Shown here: piece by piece, positions 1-8,101 of the stretch
How the letters are laid out: the number at the start of each line of letters is the position of its first letter
Numbering within the stretch: the stretch's first letter is position 1
From: UBA1723 sp045629285
GTDB taxonomy: Bacteria; Bacteroidota; Bacteroidia; Bacteroidales; Paludibacteraceae
Direction of reading: 5' to 3'
DNA length: 64,000 bases
Assembly (NCBI GenBank): GCA_045629285.1
Contig: JAZQQY010000005.1
Coordinates: 1-64,000 of the forward strand
Translations under genes and position numbers: made by a program
The notes under the pieces: model-generated
What the model saw: only the letters and a program-made list of their open reading frames with translations
The model's database searches: none
Told to the model about the DNA's origin: nothing

Positions 1-885
1 TCAAGTTTTGTCCATGTCTTCTCGTTGTCGTAAGAAACGTACCAGTAGCCGTCGGTAATCTTGAACTTAGGAGATACTCCGTCCTTTCCTGCTGTACCCT
101 TGACAATTCCAACCAAACTCCATGAAGTGCCAGAATTATAGCTTACATATAGGTTGCCACTCTCAACCTTGAATGTCGGTGTGATTCCGTTATCACCATC
201 GTCTCCCTTGTCTCCAGTCGCCTGGCCAAGTTTTGTCCATGTCTCGCCTTCATCGTAAGAGACGTACCAATCTCCGGCTGTAATCTTGAACTTAGGAGTT
301 ACTCCGTTATTGCCGTTTTCTCCACTGATCTTACCAAGTGATGTCCATGTTGTAGCGTCATAGCTTACGAACAATACTCCACCCTCGACCTTAAATGAAG
401 GTGTCTTTCCGTCAACTCCATTAGCACCAGTAGCCTTGTCAAGTTTTGTCCATGTCTTCTCGTTGTCGTAAGAGACGTACCAGTAGCCGTCTGTAATCTT
501 CAACTTAGGTGTTACTCCAGCACTTCCTGCTGTACCGTCTGCTCCCTTGACTTTGCCAAGGTTAGTCCATGATGTTCCTTCGTTGTAGCTTACGTATAGG
601 TTGCCGCCTTCTACCTTGAATGTCGGTGTGATTCCATTGTCGCCCTTATCTCCCTTGTCGCCAGTTGCCTGACCAAGTTTTGTCCATGTCTCGCCTTCGT
701 CGTAAGAGACGTACCAATCACCACTCTCAATCTTCATTGTAGGTGTCTTGCCATCAGTTCCATTTTCTCCACTGATCTTGCCAAGAGATGTCCATGTTGT
801 AGCGTCATAGCTTACGAACAATACTCCACCTTCGATCTTGAATGTCGGTGTCTTGCCGGCAACTCCAGCATCACCTTTATCGCCC
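1..885. repeat. Tandem super-repeat of about 440 bp inside the collagen-like gene
   Basis: The 27-residue modules do not repeat one by one but as a set of four: NLYVSYN, YWYVSYDNEKTW, VLFVSYDATTW and DWYVSYDEGETW, each separated by a Gly-X-Y linker. The block starting at base 1 (tcaagttttgtccatgtctt) reappears almost unchanged at 439. The DWYVSYDEGETW module boundary at 226 recurs at 673, an offset of 447, so unit length varies by a few Gly-X-Y triplets. More distant copies continue to about 1560. Confidence 0.8.
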
Positions 886-2129
886 TTGTCGCCCTTTTCT
901 CCTGTTGCCTTACCAAGAGGCTCTGTCTCGTATGTCTTGCCTCCGTCGTAAGATATATACCAGTAACCATCGACAATCTTTAGTTTAGGAGTGATTCCAT
1001 CCTTACCATTTGTACCATTAGTTCCATTGATTCCGTCTGCACCATTTGTGCCGTTTGTGCCGTTCACACCTGCGTCACCCTTGTCTCCTTTGGCTCCAGT
1101 GTCACCTTTCTCTCCCTTGTCACCAGTTGCCTGGCCAAGCTCAATCCAAGTTGTCTTATTGTCGTAAGATACATACCAAAGACCACCATCAATCTTAAAC
1201 TCTGGAGTGATTCCGTCCTTTCCGTTTGCACCATCTTTACCATTAGTGCCATTTGCACCGTCTGCACCATTTGTGCCGTTTGTTCCATTTGCACCATCAG
1301 TTCCATTCACACCATCAGCACCTTTCACAGTACCAAGATCGTTCCATTTCTCTCCGTCGTAGCTGACCAACAAATTTCCCTCTACAATCTTGAATGTTGG
1401 AGACTTTCCGTCGACTCCATTAGTACCGTTAGTACCATTTGTGCCGTTGATTCCGTCTGCGCCGTTAGCTCCATCAGCACCCTTCACATTGCCAAGGGAA
1501 GTCCATGCGTCAGTTTCGTTGTAGCGGTACTGAAGCTCGCCAGCCTCGCTGACCATAAACTGAGCCACAAGTCCATTTGTGCCGTTGATTCCATTTACAC
1601 CGTCGACACCATCTTTACCATCCTTGCCCTGTGCAGGAACCTTATTACCCTCTGCGTCGATCATGAAAGCACCGTCGCAAGTCCAATAATAGATGCCATC
1701 CACATCCTTCTTGATGGCAATGGCAGGAACGTATCCGTCCTTTCCATCCCTACCGTCGACACCATTTGTACCATTCAAACCATCCTGGCCATCTTTTCCG
1801 TCAACACCGTCCTTTCCATCTTTTCCATCAGCTCCATCCTTACCATTCAAAAGTTGAGCGAAAGTACCGTCGGAGAAGACGATAAGATAACCATTTTCAT
1901 TAGGATAAGCAGCAGTGATAGTAAGATTCTGCTGCTGAGCCTCAACAATCTTAGTGAAGCTTGTCACATTATAATTGATCTTGTCGCAGGCATCCTTCAA
2001 ACCGAGAATTTCAGCCGAGTTATCCACGACTCTGTTCCACTGAGCAACCTCATCGATATCATCCTCGCAAGCGATGAACGCTGTCAATGTGGCGATCATC
2101 GCCATTATTCCTATAAATATTTTTTTCAT
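1..2129 (-). CDS. DUF4988 (PL29-like N-terminal) collagen-like surface lipoprotein, 3' end outside window
   Basis: The frame opens with ATG at 2129 and runs off the left edge (over 709 codons). The N-terminus is a lipoprotein-like signal (MKKIFIGIMAMIATLTAF then IACEDD, lipobox Cys near residue 20). A short region typical of DUF4988 proteins follows (LKDACDKINYNV, then YLIVFSDGTFAQLLNGKDG). After that, Gly-X-Y tracts (GADGANGADGINGTNG and similar) alternate with modules of about 27 residues of the type FKIxxGxWYVSYDxGxTW. One module, DGIYYWTCDGAFM, is diagnostic of the family. Such proteins are cell-surface proteins of gut Bacteroidales; despite the PL29 label most have no shown lyase activity and I see no catalytic site. 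The start lies 57 bases after the barrel gene, so both are probably co-transcribed. Function unknown; the family assignment is fairly sure. Confidence 0.8.
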   Translation of the reverse strand, partial: MKKIFIGIMAMIATLTAFIACEDDIDEVAQWNRVVDNSAEILGLKDACDKINYNVTSFTKIVEAQQQNLTITAAYPNENGYLIVFSDGTFAQLLNGKDGADGKDGKDGVDGKDGQDGLNGTNGVDGRDGKDGYVPAIAIKKDVDGIYYWTCDGAFMIDAEGNKVPAQGKDGKDGVDGVNGINGTNGLVAQFMVSEAGELQYRYNETDAWTSLGNVKGADGANGADGINGTNGTNGTNGVDGKSPTFKIVEGNLLVSYDGEKWNDLGTVKGADGVNGTDGANGTNGTNGADGANGTNGKDGANGKDGITPEFKIDGGLWYVSYDNKTTWIELGQATGDKGEKGDTGAKGDKGDAGVNGTNGTNGADGINGTNGTNGKDGITPKLKIVDGYWYISYDGGKTYETEPLGKATGEKGDKGDKGDAGVAGKTPTFKIEGGVLFVSYDATTWTSLGKISGENGTDGKTPTMKIESGDWYVSYDEGETWTKLGQATGDKGDKGDNGITPTFKVEGGNLYVSYNEGTSWTNLGKVKGADGTAGSAGVTPKLKITDGYWYVSYDNEKTWTKLDKATGANGVDGKTPSFKVEGGVLFVSYDATTWTSLGKISGENGNNGVTPKFKITAGDWYVSYDEGETWTKLGQATGDKGDDGDNGITPTFKVESGNLYVSYNSGTSWSLVGIVKGTAGKDGVSPKFKITDGYWYVSYDNEKTWTKL

Positions 2130-2185
2130 GTTGTTTTTCGTTTTTTGATTCAATTATTCAGCATTTCGCATTCCACATTTTGCAT

Positions 2186-2848
2186 TTAAAAATTGATTCC
2201 CAATCTGAAGATTGCGCTTCTGTTCTTCAAATTCTTGTAGCCCAATTTATCCTCGACATCGCCATAGATAGCATCGTTTTTGTCGATCTCGATTAGGCCA
2301 AGGTCGTAGGCAAAGCCGACCTGAATTTTTCTAAACACCAAATCCACTCCCATCTGGGCACCGAAATCAAATCTGCTGATTGTTTTATCCTTGAAGACGT
2401 CGATCTCCTTGTAGGTGTCAAGATCGATGTTGTACTTTAGTTTTCCTGCCAATCCACAGCCTACATAGACACCGGCTGCAGGCACAACCTCAAATCCACC
2501 CTGCTTTCCCATGTGGTAGTTGACAAGGACTGGCAACTGAAGGTAGTGCATCTTTGTCTCGCTCTCGTCGTAGCCAGAGATTCTGTATCCCTTCATGTTA
2601 GCGAAAAGGCCTGTCTCGACGTAAAGAGGCATACTCTTCGACACGTTGATCTGGTCGCTCACTCCGACGTGGTAGCCAAGCACGCTTGATGTGCTCAAAC
2701 CACGCGACAACGTTTTAGACACTCCCATTCCGGCCTTCACCGTAATGATGTTTTTCTTGAATCCCGCATTCGTGCTCTCACTCTCCTGAGCCGATACAGA
2801 AGCCAAACCGAGCAGTGCGACTGCCACTGCCATAATCTGCTTTTTCAT
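2186..2848 (-). CDS. Outer membrane beta-barrel protein (OMP_b-brl_2 type)
   Basis: Predicted small outer-membrane barrel of about 221 residues. The chosen start gives a clean signal peptide (MKKQIMAVAVALLGLASVSAQ); an ATG one codon upstream (2851) is equally possible, and longer readings begin with a GTG far upstream and lack a signal. Alternating beta strands follow (VTVKAGMGVSK, LPVLVNYHMG, VVPAAGVYVGCGLAGK, DFGAQMGVDLVFRKIQVGFAYDLGL) and the protein ends RSAIFRLGINF, with a terminal Phe typical of barrels. It precedes the DUF4988 gene by 57 bases and may be its outer-membrane partner (inference from position only). The bases before the ATG (AAAACGAAAAACAAT) closely match those before the downstream gene. 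Confidence 0.75.
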   Translation of the reverse strand: MKKQIMAVAVALLGLASVSAQESESTNAGFKKNIITVKAGMGVSKTLSRGLSTSSVLGYHVGVSDQINVSKSMPLYVETGLFANMKGYRISGYDESETKMHYLQLPVLVNYHMGKQGGFEVVPAAGVYVGCGLAGKLKYNIDLDTYKEIDVFKDKTISRFDFGAQMGVDLVFRKIQVGFAYDLGLIEIDKNDAIYGDVEDKLGYKNLKNRSAIFRLGINF

Positions 2849-3032
2849 CATATTGTTTTTCGTTTTTATATTATTTCGATTCATTGAAACCCTAGGGTAG
2901 ATTATATCCTCGCTTCGCTTCGTCGGAATCAACCATAGGCTTGTAATTAAACCAACCGTTTCCACGGTTGGGAAAAATTCCTTCCTCTCTTAAACCCTTA
3001 AACCATTCCCCCCTTCAGGGAGCTAGGGGGCT

Positions 3033-3069
3033 AAAAAAAGGAGATTGCTGGCTTTCGCCAACAACCTCC
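3033..3069 (-). terminator. Strong intrinsic terminator, GAAA tetraloop
   Basis: On the minus strand the RNA folds as GGAGGUUGUUGGC, loop GAAA, GCCAGCAAUCUCC: 13 pairs including two G-U, followed by seven U. It lies about 270 bases beyond the pst terminator and upstream of the barrel gene, so it must end some other transcript or attenuate the barrel operon. Confidence 0.75.
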
Positions 3070-3091
3070 TTCGTATATATTTCCGGCACAT

Positions 3092-3119
3092 GTATAGACG
3101 TGGTGCACCACGTCTATAC
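3092..3119. repeat. Perfect 28-bp palindrome
   Basis: GTATAGACGTGGTG is followed directly by its exact reverse complement, with no loop. The core resembles the GAGACG/CGTCTC hairpins at other gene ends in this window but here no U-tract follows on either strand. It sits 11 bases from the ATTGT array. Confidence 0.85.
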
Positions 3120-3130
3120 GACATTTAGAT

Positions 3131-3190
3131 ATTGTATTGTATTGTATTGTATTGTATTGTATTGTATTGTATTGTATTGTATTGTATTGT
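3131..3190. repeat. Pentanucleotide microsatellite (ATTGT)12
   Basis: Sixty bases consist of twelve perfect ATTGT units (ACAAT on the minus strand). Arrays of five-base units change length by slipped-strand pairing. It is intergenic, about 280 bases upstream of the barrel/DUF4988 pair, so any effect would be on transcription or on a small RNA, not on a reading frame. Confidence 0.95.
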
Positions 3191-3338
3191 ATACAAATAA
3201 TTATCAATCATCAAAAAATTTGACGATCCTCCACAGGCAATATTATTACAATAAAATCCTTTCATTCAGTTTCCTAATATATCCTTCAATACAATAGGTG
3301 CAAATTTAATGATTTATGGGGAAATACAAACTATAATC

Positions 3339-3381
3339 AAAAAAATCCACAAGATGGACACTTACCAACCATCTTGTGGAT
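3339..3381 (-). terminator. Terminator of the pst operon
   Basis: On the minus strand, ATCCACAAGATGG and its perfect complement CCATCTTGTGGAT form a 13-bp stem with an 11-nt loop, followed by a run of T. It lies 35 bases after the pstB stop codon. Confidence 0.85.
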
Positions 3382-3416
3382 CCCAATATACAATATATTG
3401 GTAGAGAGAAATGAAA

Positions 3417-4184
3417 CTATCCCATTTTTCCTGTCAGATATGATTTTGTTCGCTCATCTTTTGGATTTGAGAACATGGATTCTGTGTCGCCATATTCAAC
3501 TAATTCACCAAGATACATGAACATAGAGCGTGAAGATATTCGCATTGCCTGGCCCATATTATGAGTTACAATAAGAATCGTGACTTCTTTCTGCAACTCA
3601 AGCAAGAGTTCCTCAATATGCTTTGTCGCAATAGGATCAAGTGCCGACGTCGGCTCGTCCATAAGCAAAACATCTGGCTTCATAGCCAATGCTCGCGCTA
3701 TACATAATCTTTGTTGCTGTCCTCCAGATAGGAATGTACCTTTCTTGTTGAGCACATCTTTTACCTCTTCCCACAACGCAACACTTTTAAGGCATCTTTC
3801 AACGGTCTCGTCTTTTTCCGATTTCGACAGATGTATGCCATTTAATGTGAATCCAGCCAACACATTGTCGTAAATGCTCATCGTAGGGAATGGCGTAGGT
3901 CTCTGGAATACCATTCCGATGCGACGTCGCACATCGATAGGCTCCATCGATAGAATATTCTCACCATTAAGCAAGATTTCCCCGTCGACGCGGATATCTG
4001 GATATAGGTTATGCATAAGGTTGACCGCACGAAGCAACGTCGACTTGCCACATCCAGATGGTCCCATTATGGCGGTGATTGTATTTCGTTCGATAGAGGC
4101 AGAGACATATTTCACTGCCATTGTCTGCTTGGTGTACGACACACAAGTCTTCTTAAACTCAAGTATTGGTGTTATTGGTTCCAT
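3417..4184 (-). CDS. pstB: Phosphate ABC transporter ATP-binding protein PstB
   Basis: ATPase of the high-affinity phosphate importer PstSCAB, cytoplasmic face of the inner membrane. All ABC motifs are intact: Walker A GPSGCGKST near residue 41, Q-loop VFQRPTPFP (the PTPFP stretch is characteristic of PstB), signature LSGGQQQRLCIARAL, Walker B VLLMDEPTSALD and H-loop VTHNM. The length of 255 residues is normal. The start overlaps the end of pstA by 13 bases, indicating translational coupling. It is the last gene of the operon; phoU, often next to pstB in Bacteroides, is not here. Confidence 0.95.
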   Translation of the reverse strand: MEPITPILEFKKTCVSYTKQTMAVKYVSASIERNTITAIMGPSGCGKSTLLRAVNLMHNLYPDIRVDGEILLNGENILSMEPIDVRRRIGMVFQRPTPFPTMSIYDNVLAGFTLNGIHLSKSEKDETVERCLKSVALWEEVKDVLNKKGTFLSGGQQQRLCIARALAMKPDVLLMDEPTSALDPIATKHIEELLLELQKEVTILIVTHNMGQAMRISSRSMFMYLGELVEYGDTESMFSNPKDERTKSYLTGKMG

Positions 4185-5038
4185 TTTTTAGCAAGATATT
4201 TAGCGGTGATATTTAGTGTAAGGACGAAAAGGAGTAGGAAAAGAGAAGCTCCCCAAATCAACTGCTGTAGGTTAGGATCATTAAAGAATTCCCAAATAAG
4301 CAATGGCACAGCAGAAATTGGTTTGTCTACCGACCAACGAATAAATGAACATCCGAGAGCTGTGAACATCAAAGGTGCGGTCTCTCCAATCACACGTGAG
4401 ATAGCAAGCAAAACTCCTGTGAATATTCCTCCAAAAGCAGCAGGAAGCTGTACACGAAGCATAACACTTGCTCGATTTCCGCCGAGTGCAAGTCCAGCTT
4501 CTTTAAGTGACACCGGCAATATCTTCAACGTTTCCTCCGTCGAACGGATAATAAGCGGCAACATCATGATACAAAGAGCTACACTACCAGCTATGGCCGA
4601 ATAACCTTTCATTGGCACCACCACCCAAATATAGACGATTATACCAATGATTACTGACGGTGTACCCTGAAGCAAGTCTGTAAGATAACTAACTGTCTGC
4701 GCGAATTTGTCTTTTCTATTCTCAGCAAGGTAAGCTCCACAAAGGATTCCAAGCGGGACAGCCACCATCACAGCCATGCCAAGCATGATCATCGTACCGA
4801 CGATACCGTTTGCTATTCCTCCAGGGATAGGATTTCCAGCTTCTATTGCCTTCATAGCTTTGTATGCTGTAGGAGTAGCTTCTGTGAAGAATGACCACGA
4901 CAACTGACTGTAACCACGAAAGAACACCTCTCCAAGGATCGCAAGCAAAGGCACTGCAGTGAGCGCAGAGAAGAAGCAGATCGTCCACAACACCATTCTA
5001 TCCTTTGCCAAACGGCTTTTAATTTTCAAGTTTGCCAT
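4172..5038 (-). CDS. pstA: Phosphate ABC transporter permease PstA
   Basis: One of two membrane subunits forming the phosphate channel. It has 288 residues with a first transmembrane helix near residues 17-37 (VLWTICFFSALTAVPLLAI) and further helices carrying the ABC-permease coupling motif EAGLALGGNRASVMLRVQLPAA, which contacts PstB. It lies 12 bases after pstC and overlaps pstB by 13 bases. The C-terminus ends in a Lys/Trp-rich cytoplasmic tail (AKYLAKKWNQ). Assignment to PstA rather than PstC follows from gene order and the short N-terminus. Confidence 0.93.
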   Translation of the reverse strand: MANLKIKSRLAKDRMVLWTICFFSALTAVPLLAILGEVFFRGYSQLSWSFFTEATPTAYKAMKAIEAGNPIPGGIANGIVGTMIMLGMAVMVAVPLGILCGAYLAENRKDKFAQTVSYLTDLLQGTPSVIIGIIVYIWVVVPMKGYSAIAGSVALCIMMLPLIIRSTEETLKILPVSLKEAGLALGGNRASVMLRVQLPAAFGGIFTGVLLAISRVIGETAPLMFTALGCSFIRWSVDKPISAVPLLIWEFFNDPNLQQLIWGASLFLLLFVLTLNITAKYLAKKWNQ

Positions 5039-5050
5039 ATACTTCTTTTT

Positions 5051-5908
5051 CTATGATATTCTGACTCGTTTAATCATCATCTTTCCAACCATGTTGATGA
5101 TGGCAGTAATAAGGAAGAGGATTAATCCGATGGCAATCAACGAGGATAGACGCAATCCGTCAGCCTCTCCAAACTGGTTGGCTATGATGGATGCCATGGA
5201 ATTACCTGTTGATGTGATCGAACTTGGAATATCGTTGGTATTTCCAATCAGCATAGTCACCGTCATCGTTTCTCCCAAAGCACGTCCGATAGCAAGGATA
5301 TAAGCAGAGAAAACTCCTGAACCAGCCACAGGCACTACAATTCGTCTCATCACCTCTGCACGAGTTGCTCCAAGGCTATACGCTCCCTCTTTAAGATCGT
5401 TTGGCACCATCTTAATGAATTCAGAACTCAACGACGCCGCATATGGCACGATCATGATGGCAAGCACTAACGATGCTGTTAAGATTCCTGAACCTTGTGG
5501 AGAGATGTGGAGATCCATGACAATAGGTCGCAATGTATAGAATCCCCAAAGTCCATAGATGATAGAAGGAATACCTGCAAGAAGGTCCGTCACTGTGCTA
5601 AGCACCGTCGCCACCTTAGATCCCTTGAAATATTCGCCTACAAAAAGAGCCACCGGCATTGAAAAAGGAATACAGAATAGTAAAGCGAGCAACGTGGTGA
5701 GGAGTGTTCCCGTAATGAATGACAAAGCTCCATATCGTTCGGATCCTTCCGTATAGTTCCAATCAGAAGAGGTCAAGAAGTTGAAGAATCCAAAATGGTT
5801 GAATGCGTCATAGGCGTCGGTGACAAGTGCGTACACTATGCCACCACACACTATCGGCATCATCAACGCAGCTGTGAACAATAGGATTTTGAATAGTTTA
5901 TCGTTCAT
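5051..5908 (-). CDS. pstC: Phosphate ABC transporter permease PstC
   Basis: The second channel subunit of PstSCAB, 285 residues and about six transmembrane helices, the first near residues 7-27. The coupling loop reads LKEGAYSLGATRAEVMRRIVVP, followed by a helix containing GRALGETMTVTMLIGN, a sequence typical of PstC. It lies 12 bases downstream of pstS and 12 bases upstream of pstA, in the same operon. Confidence 0.93.
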   Translation of the reverse strand: MNDKLFKILLFTAALMMPIVCGGIVYALVTDAYDAFNHFGFFNFLTSSDWNYTEGSERYGALSFITGTLLTTLLALLFCIPFSMPVALFVGEYFKGSKVATVLSTVTDLLAGIPSIIYGLWGFYTLRPIVMDLHISPQGSGILTASLVLAIMIVPYAASLSSEFIKMVPNDLKEGAYSLGATRAEVMRRIVVPVAGSGVFSAYILAIGRALGETMTVTMLIGNTNDIPSSITSTGNSMASIIANQFGEADGLRLSSLIAIGLILFLITAIINMVGKMMIKRVRIS

Positions 5909-5920
5909 AGATTGAGATGA

Positions 5921-6994
5921 TTATTTCAACAATGCCTCGCCTTTGTAAGTCACACTCTTCAAGTTAGTAAGACTTAATTCCTTAGCCTTAGAAGGTAGTG
6001 GAGCATAATGCACATCGGAAGTGATATTCTGGGCACCGTCGGAAAGGATATATTGCAAAAGGTCAAGAGTAGCGATTGCCTGGTCTTTTGTACGATCTGA
6101 ATAATTCTGCTCTTTGTATACAATAATCCATGTGAAGCAGCTGATTGGATACGCTCCCTGAGCATCTGAATTAGTGATTGATGTACGTGTGTCGGCAGGA
6201 ATATCACCTGAAGCAGCCGCTGAAATGGATGCCGACGACGGTTCGATCATCTCACCACATCTATTCTGAATCTTTGCGTATGGAATTTTCTGTGCGAATG
6301 CATACTCCGAACCTACGTATCCAATTGAATTCTTTGTCTGCGAAACGACTCCTGCCACTCCAGGATTACCTTTTGCTGCCTGACCAGTTGGAAAATTGAC
6401 AGACTTGCCAGCACCATACTTAGTTGCCCATTCCTGACTTACCTTTGAAAGATAATCTGTGAAGACAAATGTCGTACCCGAACCGTCGGAACGGAAGACT
6501 GGGATAATCTCTTCATCTGGAAGAGCGACGTCGGGATTCATCTTAACCAAACGCTCATCATTCCACTTTTTCACCTTTCCACCGAAGATATCAGCCACAA
6601 GTTCACCAGAAATATTAAGGTTTGACACTCCTTCAAGATTATATGCCACTACTACGGCTCCCATACAAGTGGGGATATGGATAACTGGATCCATAGTCGC
6701 CATTTCATCGGCAGAAAGGAATGCATCACTACCTGCAAAATCCACGATTTTATCGCGTAGATTACGCACTCCACCACCAGAACCTATTCCACCGTAAGCA
6801 ACAGCATCATTGTGCTGCTCAGCAAACTGCTCAAACACTACATTGTAGAATGGCAATGGAAAGGTTGCACCTGCACCAGAAAGTTTCTGACCTTCACGTT
6901 TGTTTGCATCAACTCCATTATTTGTATTTCCTCCACAAGATACCATCGCAAGGGCGAAAACAAAGGATATTACCGAAAGAATTATCTTTTTCAT
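5921..6994 (-). CDS. pstS: Phosphate-binding periplasmic protein PstS
   Basis: Captures phosphate in the periplasm for PstCAB. The chosen ATG at 6994 gives a lipoprotein signal (MKKIILSVISFVFALAMVSCGG, Cys about residue 20), so it is probably anchored to the inner membrane; the upstream codon in frame (7021) adds nine residues before this signal and is less likely. The start of the mature protein, LSGAGATFPLPFYNVVF, and the phosphate-binding segment FRSDGSGTTFVFTDYLS are hallmark PstS motifs. About 357 residues. The gap to the upstream porin gene is 30 bases. Confidence 0.93.
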   Translation of the reverse strand: MKKIILSVISFVFALAMVSCGGNTNNGVDANKREGQKLSGAGATFPLPFYNVVFEQFAEQHNDAVAYGGIGSGGGVRNLRDKIVDFAGSDAFLSADEMATMDPVIHIPTCMGAVVVAYNLEGVSNLNISGELVADIFGGKVKKWNDERLVKMNPDVALPDEEIIPVFRSDGSGTTFVFTDYLSKVSQEWATKYGAGKSVNFPTGQAAKGNPGVAGVVSQTKNSIGYVGSEYAFAQKIPYAKIQNRCGEMIEPSSASISAAASGDIPADTRTSITNSDAQGAYPISCFTWIIVYKEQNYSDRTKDQAIATLDLLQYILSDGAQNITSDVHYAPLPSKAKELSLTNLKSVTYKGEALLK

Positions 6995-7024
6995 AACTTT
7001 TCTAATTTTTAAGTTTAACAAGAT

Positions 7025-8014
7025 TTAGAATCCAAAGAAACAGTTGACGTATGCATAGCAAACATTGTCTGCTTCCTCTTCCTTAGGCATATTCAAACGT
7101 ACATTGGGAGCAATCTTCACATATTTGCCAAGCTTAACCTGACAACCTAAGATTGCCGCAGACTCGTCTTTAGCTCTGTTCCAATCATTCTTAGAGAACA
7201 AATCATCGAAACGTGCGTAGATATTCGTTTTCTTTCCGACTTTGGCGTCTACATAGAAAGACATACCACTCAAGTCGGCATCTTCCTTAAATGAAGAGTT
7301 CCAAATACGGTTGTATTCCGTACCGATTGAGAATGCCTCACTCTTGTATCCGACGAAAGCAGCAAAATTGCCAGTTGACTCCTGTCCATCCTCGCTCTTT
7401 TGGTTGATTCCTCCATAAACTCTTGCCTGAAGACCTTTGACTGGCTTAATTGTCGCACCAACACCATAGTTCAATCCGTCTTTCTTCTGAAGTTTCTTGT
7501 ATCCCTCACCATTCACAATGATGGCGTCTGCAGAGAAATGTTCGTTGAAATCGAAGGCAAAAGACAAACCAAGATCGGCACTGCTACCAAACTTATATTC
7601 ATCCTGGAATGATTTTCTCACATAACGATAACCCCAAAACTTCTCCTGGAACCCAAACTGAGTGGTTGAGATAAGTCCACCAGATAGAGTAAACTTATTG
7701 TGGTGCCACTTCACCATAGCATTCTTGATATAGGCGATACGCTGGTAATCATCCACGTCTGATGATTTACCAAAGTCAACCACTCCCTTTATAGAAAGTT
7801 CTTTTCCAAACTTACACTCATAGCCAAGATAGCTGCGGTCAAGGTCAAAGCCTCTGTCATCGTTGTGAGTGAAGAATCCGTTGTGGAAATTAGTAAAAAC
7901 CTGAATGATTGCTTTACCGTTGATCTCTTCGGAAGGTTGTTCACTCTGCGCATTTGCAGTTAAACCAGTGCAAGCAAGTATGCCTGCCAAAATCGTTTTT
8001 GTTTTCATCGTCAT
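7025..8014 (-). CDS. Phosphate-operon-associated outer membrane porin
   Basis: About 330 residues with a signal peptide (MKTKTILAGILACTGLTANAQ; ATG at 8008 gives this start exactly, ATG at 8014 adds two residues) and a string of amphipathic beta strands ending VNCFFGF with a terminal Phe, as in outer-membrane barrels. It is the first gene of the pst operon, so it is most simply read as a porin letting phosphate through the outer membrane, analogous in role to OprP/OprO of Pseudomonas; I see no clear sequence proof of that relationship. It is directly behind the candidate Pho box. Confidence 0.72.
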   Translation of the reverse strand: MTMKTKTILAGILACTGLTANAQSEQPSEEINGKAIIQVFTNFHNGFFTHNDDRGFDLDRSYLGYECKFGKELSIKGVVDFGKSSDVDDYQRIAYIKNAMVKWHHNKFTLSGGLISTTQFGFQEKFWGYRYVRKSFQDEYKFGSSADLGLSFAFDFNEHFSADAIIVNGEGYKKLQKKDGLNYGVGATIKPVKGLQARVYGGINQKSEDGQESTGNFAAFVGYKSEAFSIGTEYNRIWNSSFKEDADLSGMSFYVDAKVGKKTNIYARFDDLFSKNDWNRAKDESAAILGCQVKLGKYVKIAPNVRLNMPKEEEADNVCYAYVNCFFGF

Positions 8015-8034
8015 AAATTTTCTGTTTGACGCTG

Positions 8035-8083
8035 CAAAATTCGAATCAAAAGATTGCAGGATTATGACAAACTTGTGACGATT
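8035..8083 (-). promoter_or_regulatory. Candidate Pho box and promoter of the porin-pstSCAB operon
   Basis: On the minus strand, TCGTCACAAGT and TTGTCATAATC form adjacent 11-base half-sites with GTCA exactly 11 bases apart (plus-strand TGAC at 8065 and 8076), the geometry of PhoB sites in Proteobacteria. A -7-like GAATTTTG (8035-8042, one mismatch to TAnnTTTG) lies about 23 bases downstream. That PhoB-type regulation applies here is inference. Confidence 0.55.
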
Positions 8084-8101
8084 ATGTTAAAAGGGCAATT
8101 A

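Larger units (their letters stand above)
2849..3416. other. Gene-free stretch with terminators, palindrome and microsatellite
   Basis: No convincing gene. In minus-strand order it holds the pst operon terminator, an AT-rich segment, twelve ATTGT units, a 28-bp palindrome, a second strong terminator, a C/G-rich inverted element (CCCCCTAGCTCCC then GAAGGGGGG, about 3006-3032) and a small hairpin (2952-2971, stem CCAACCGT) leading into the barrel gene. I found no clear TAnnTTTG promoter directly upstream of the barrel gene. Confidence 0.7.

Noticed and set aside
1064..1306. Minus-strand frame rich in Met, Gln, Thr and Val
   Set aside because: It is the Gly-X-Y coding sequence read in a shifted frame; the true frame covers the whole region.
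3006..3032. C/G-rich inverted element as a third terminator
   Set aside because: CCCCC and GGGGG arms are separated by a long loop and lack a U-tract on the minus strand; it looks more like a dispersed intergenic repeat.
2968..3297. Plus-strand frame with a repeated YCIVL peptide
   Set aside because: The peptide is just the translation of the ATTGT microsatellite; no start context, no homology and no promoter.
4011..4604. Plus-strand open frame of 197 codons opposite pstB/pstA
   Set aside because: Antisense shadow of two clearly conserved genes; composition shows no independent coding signal.
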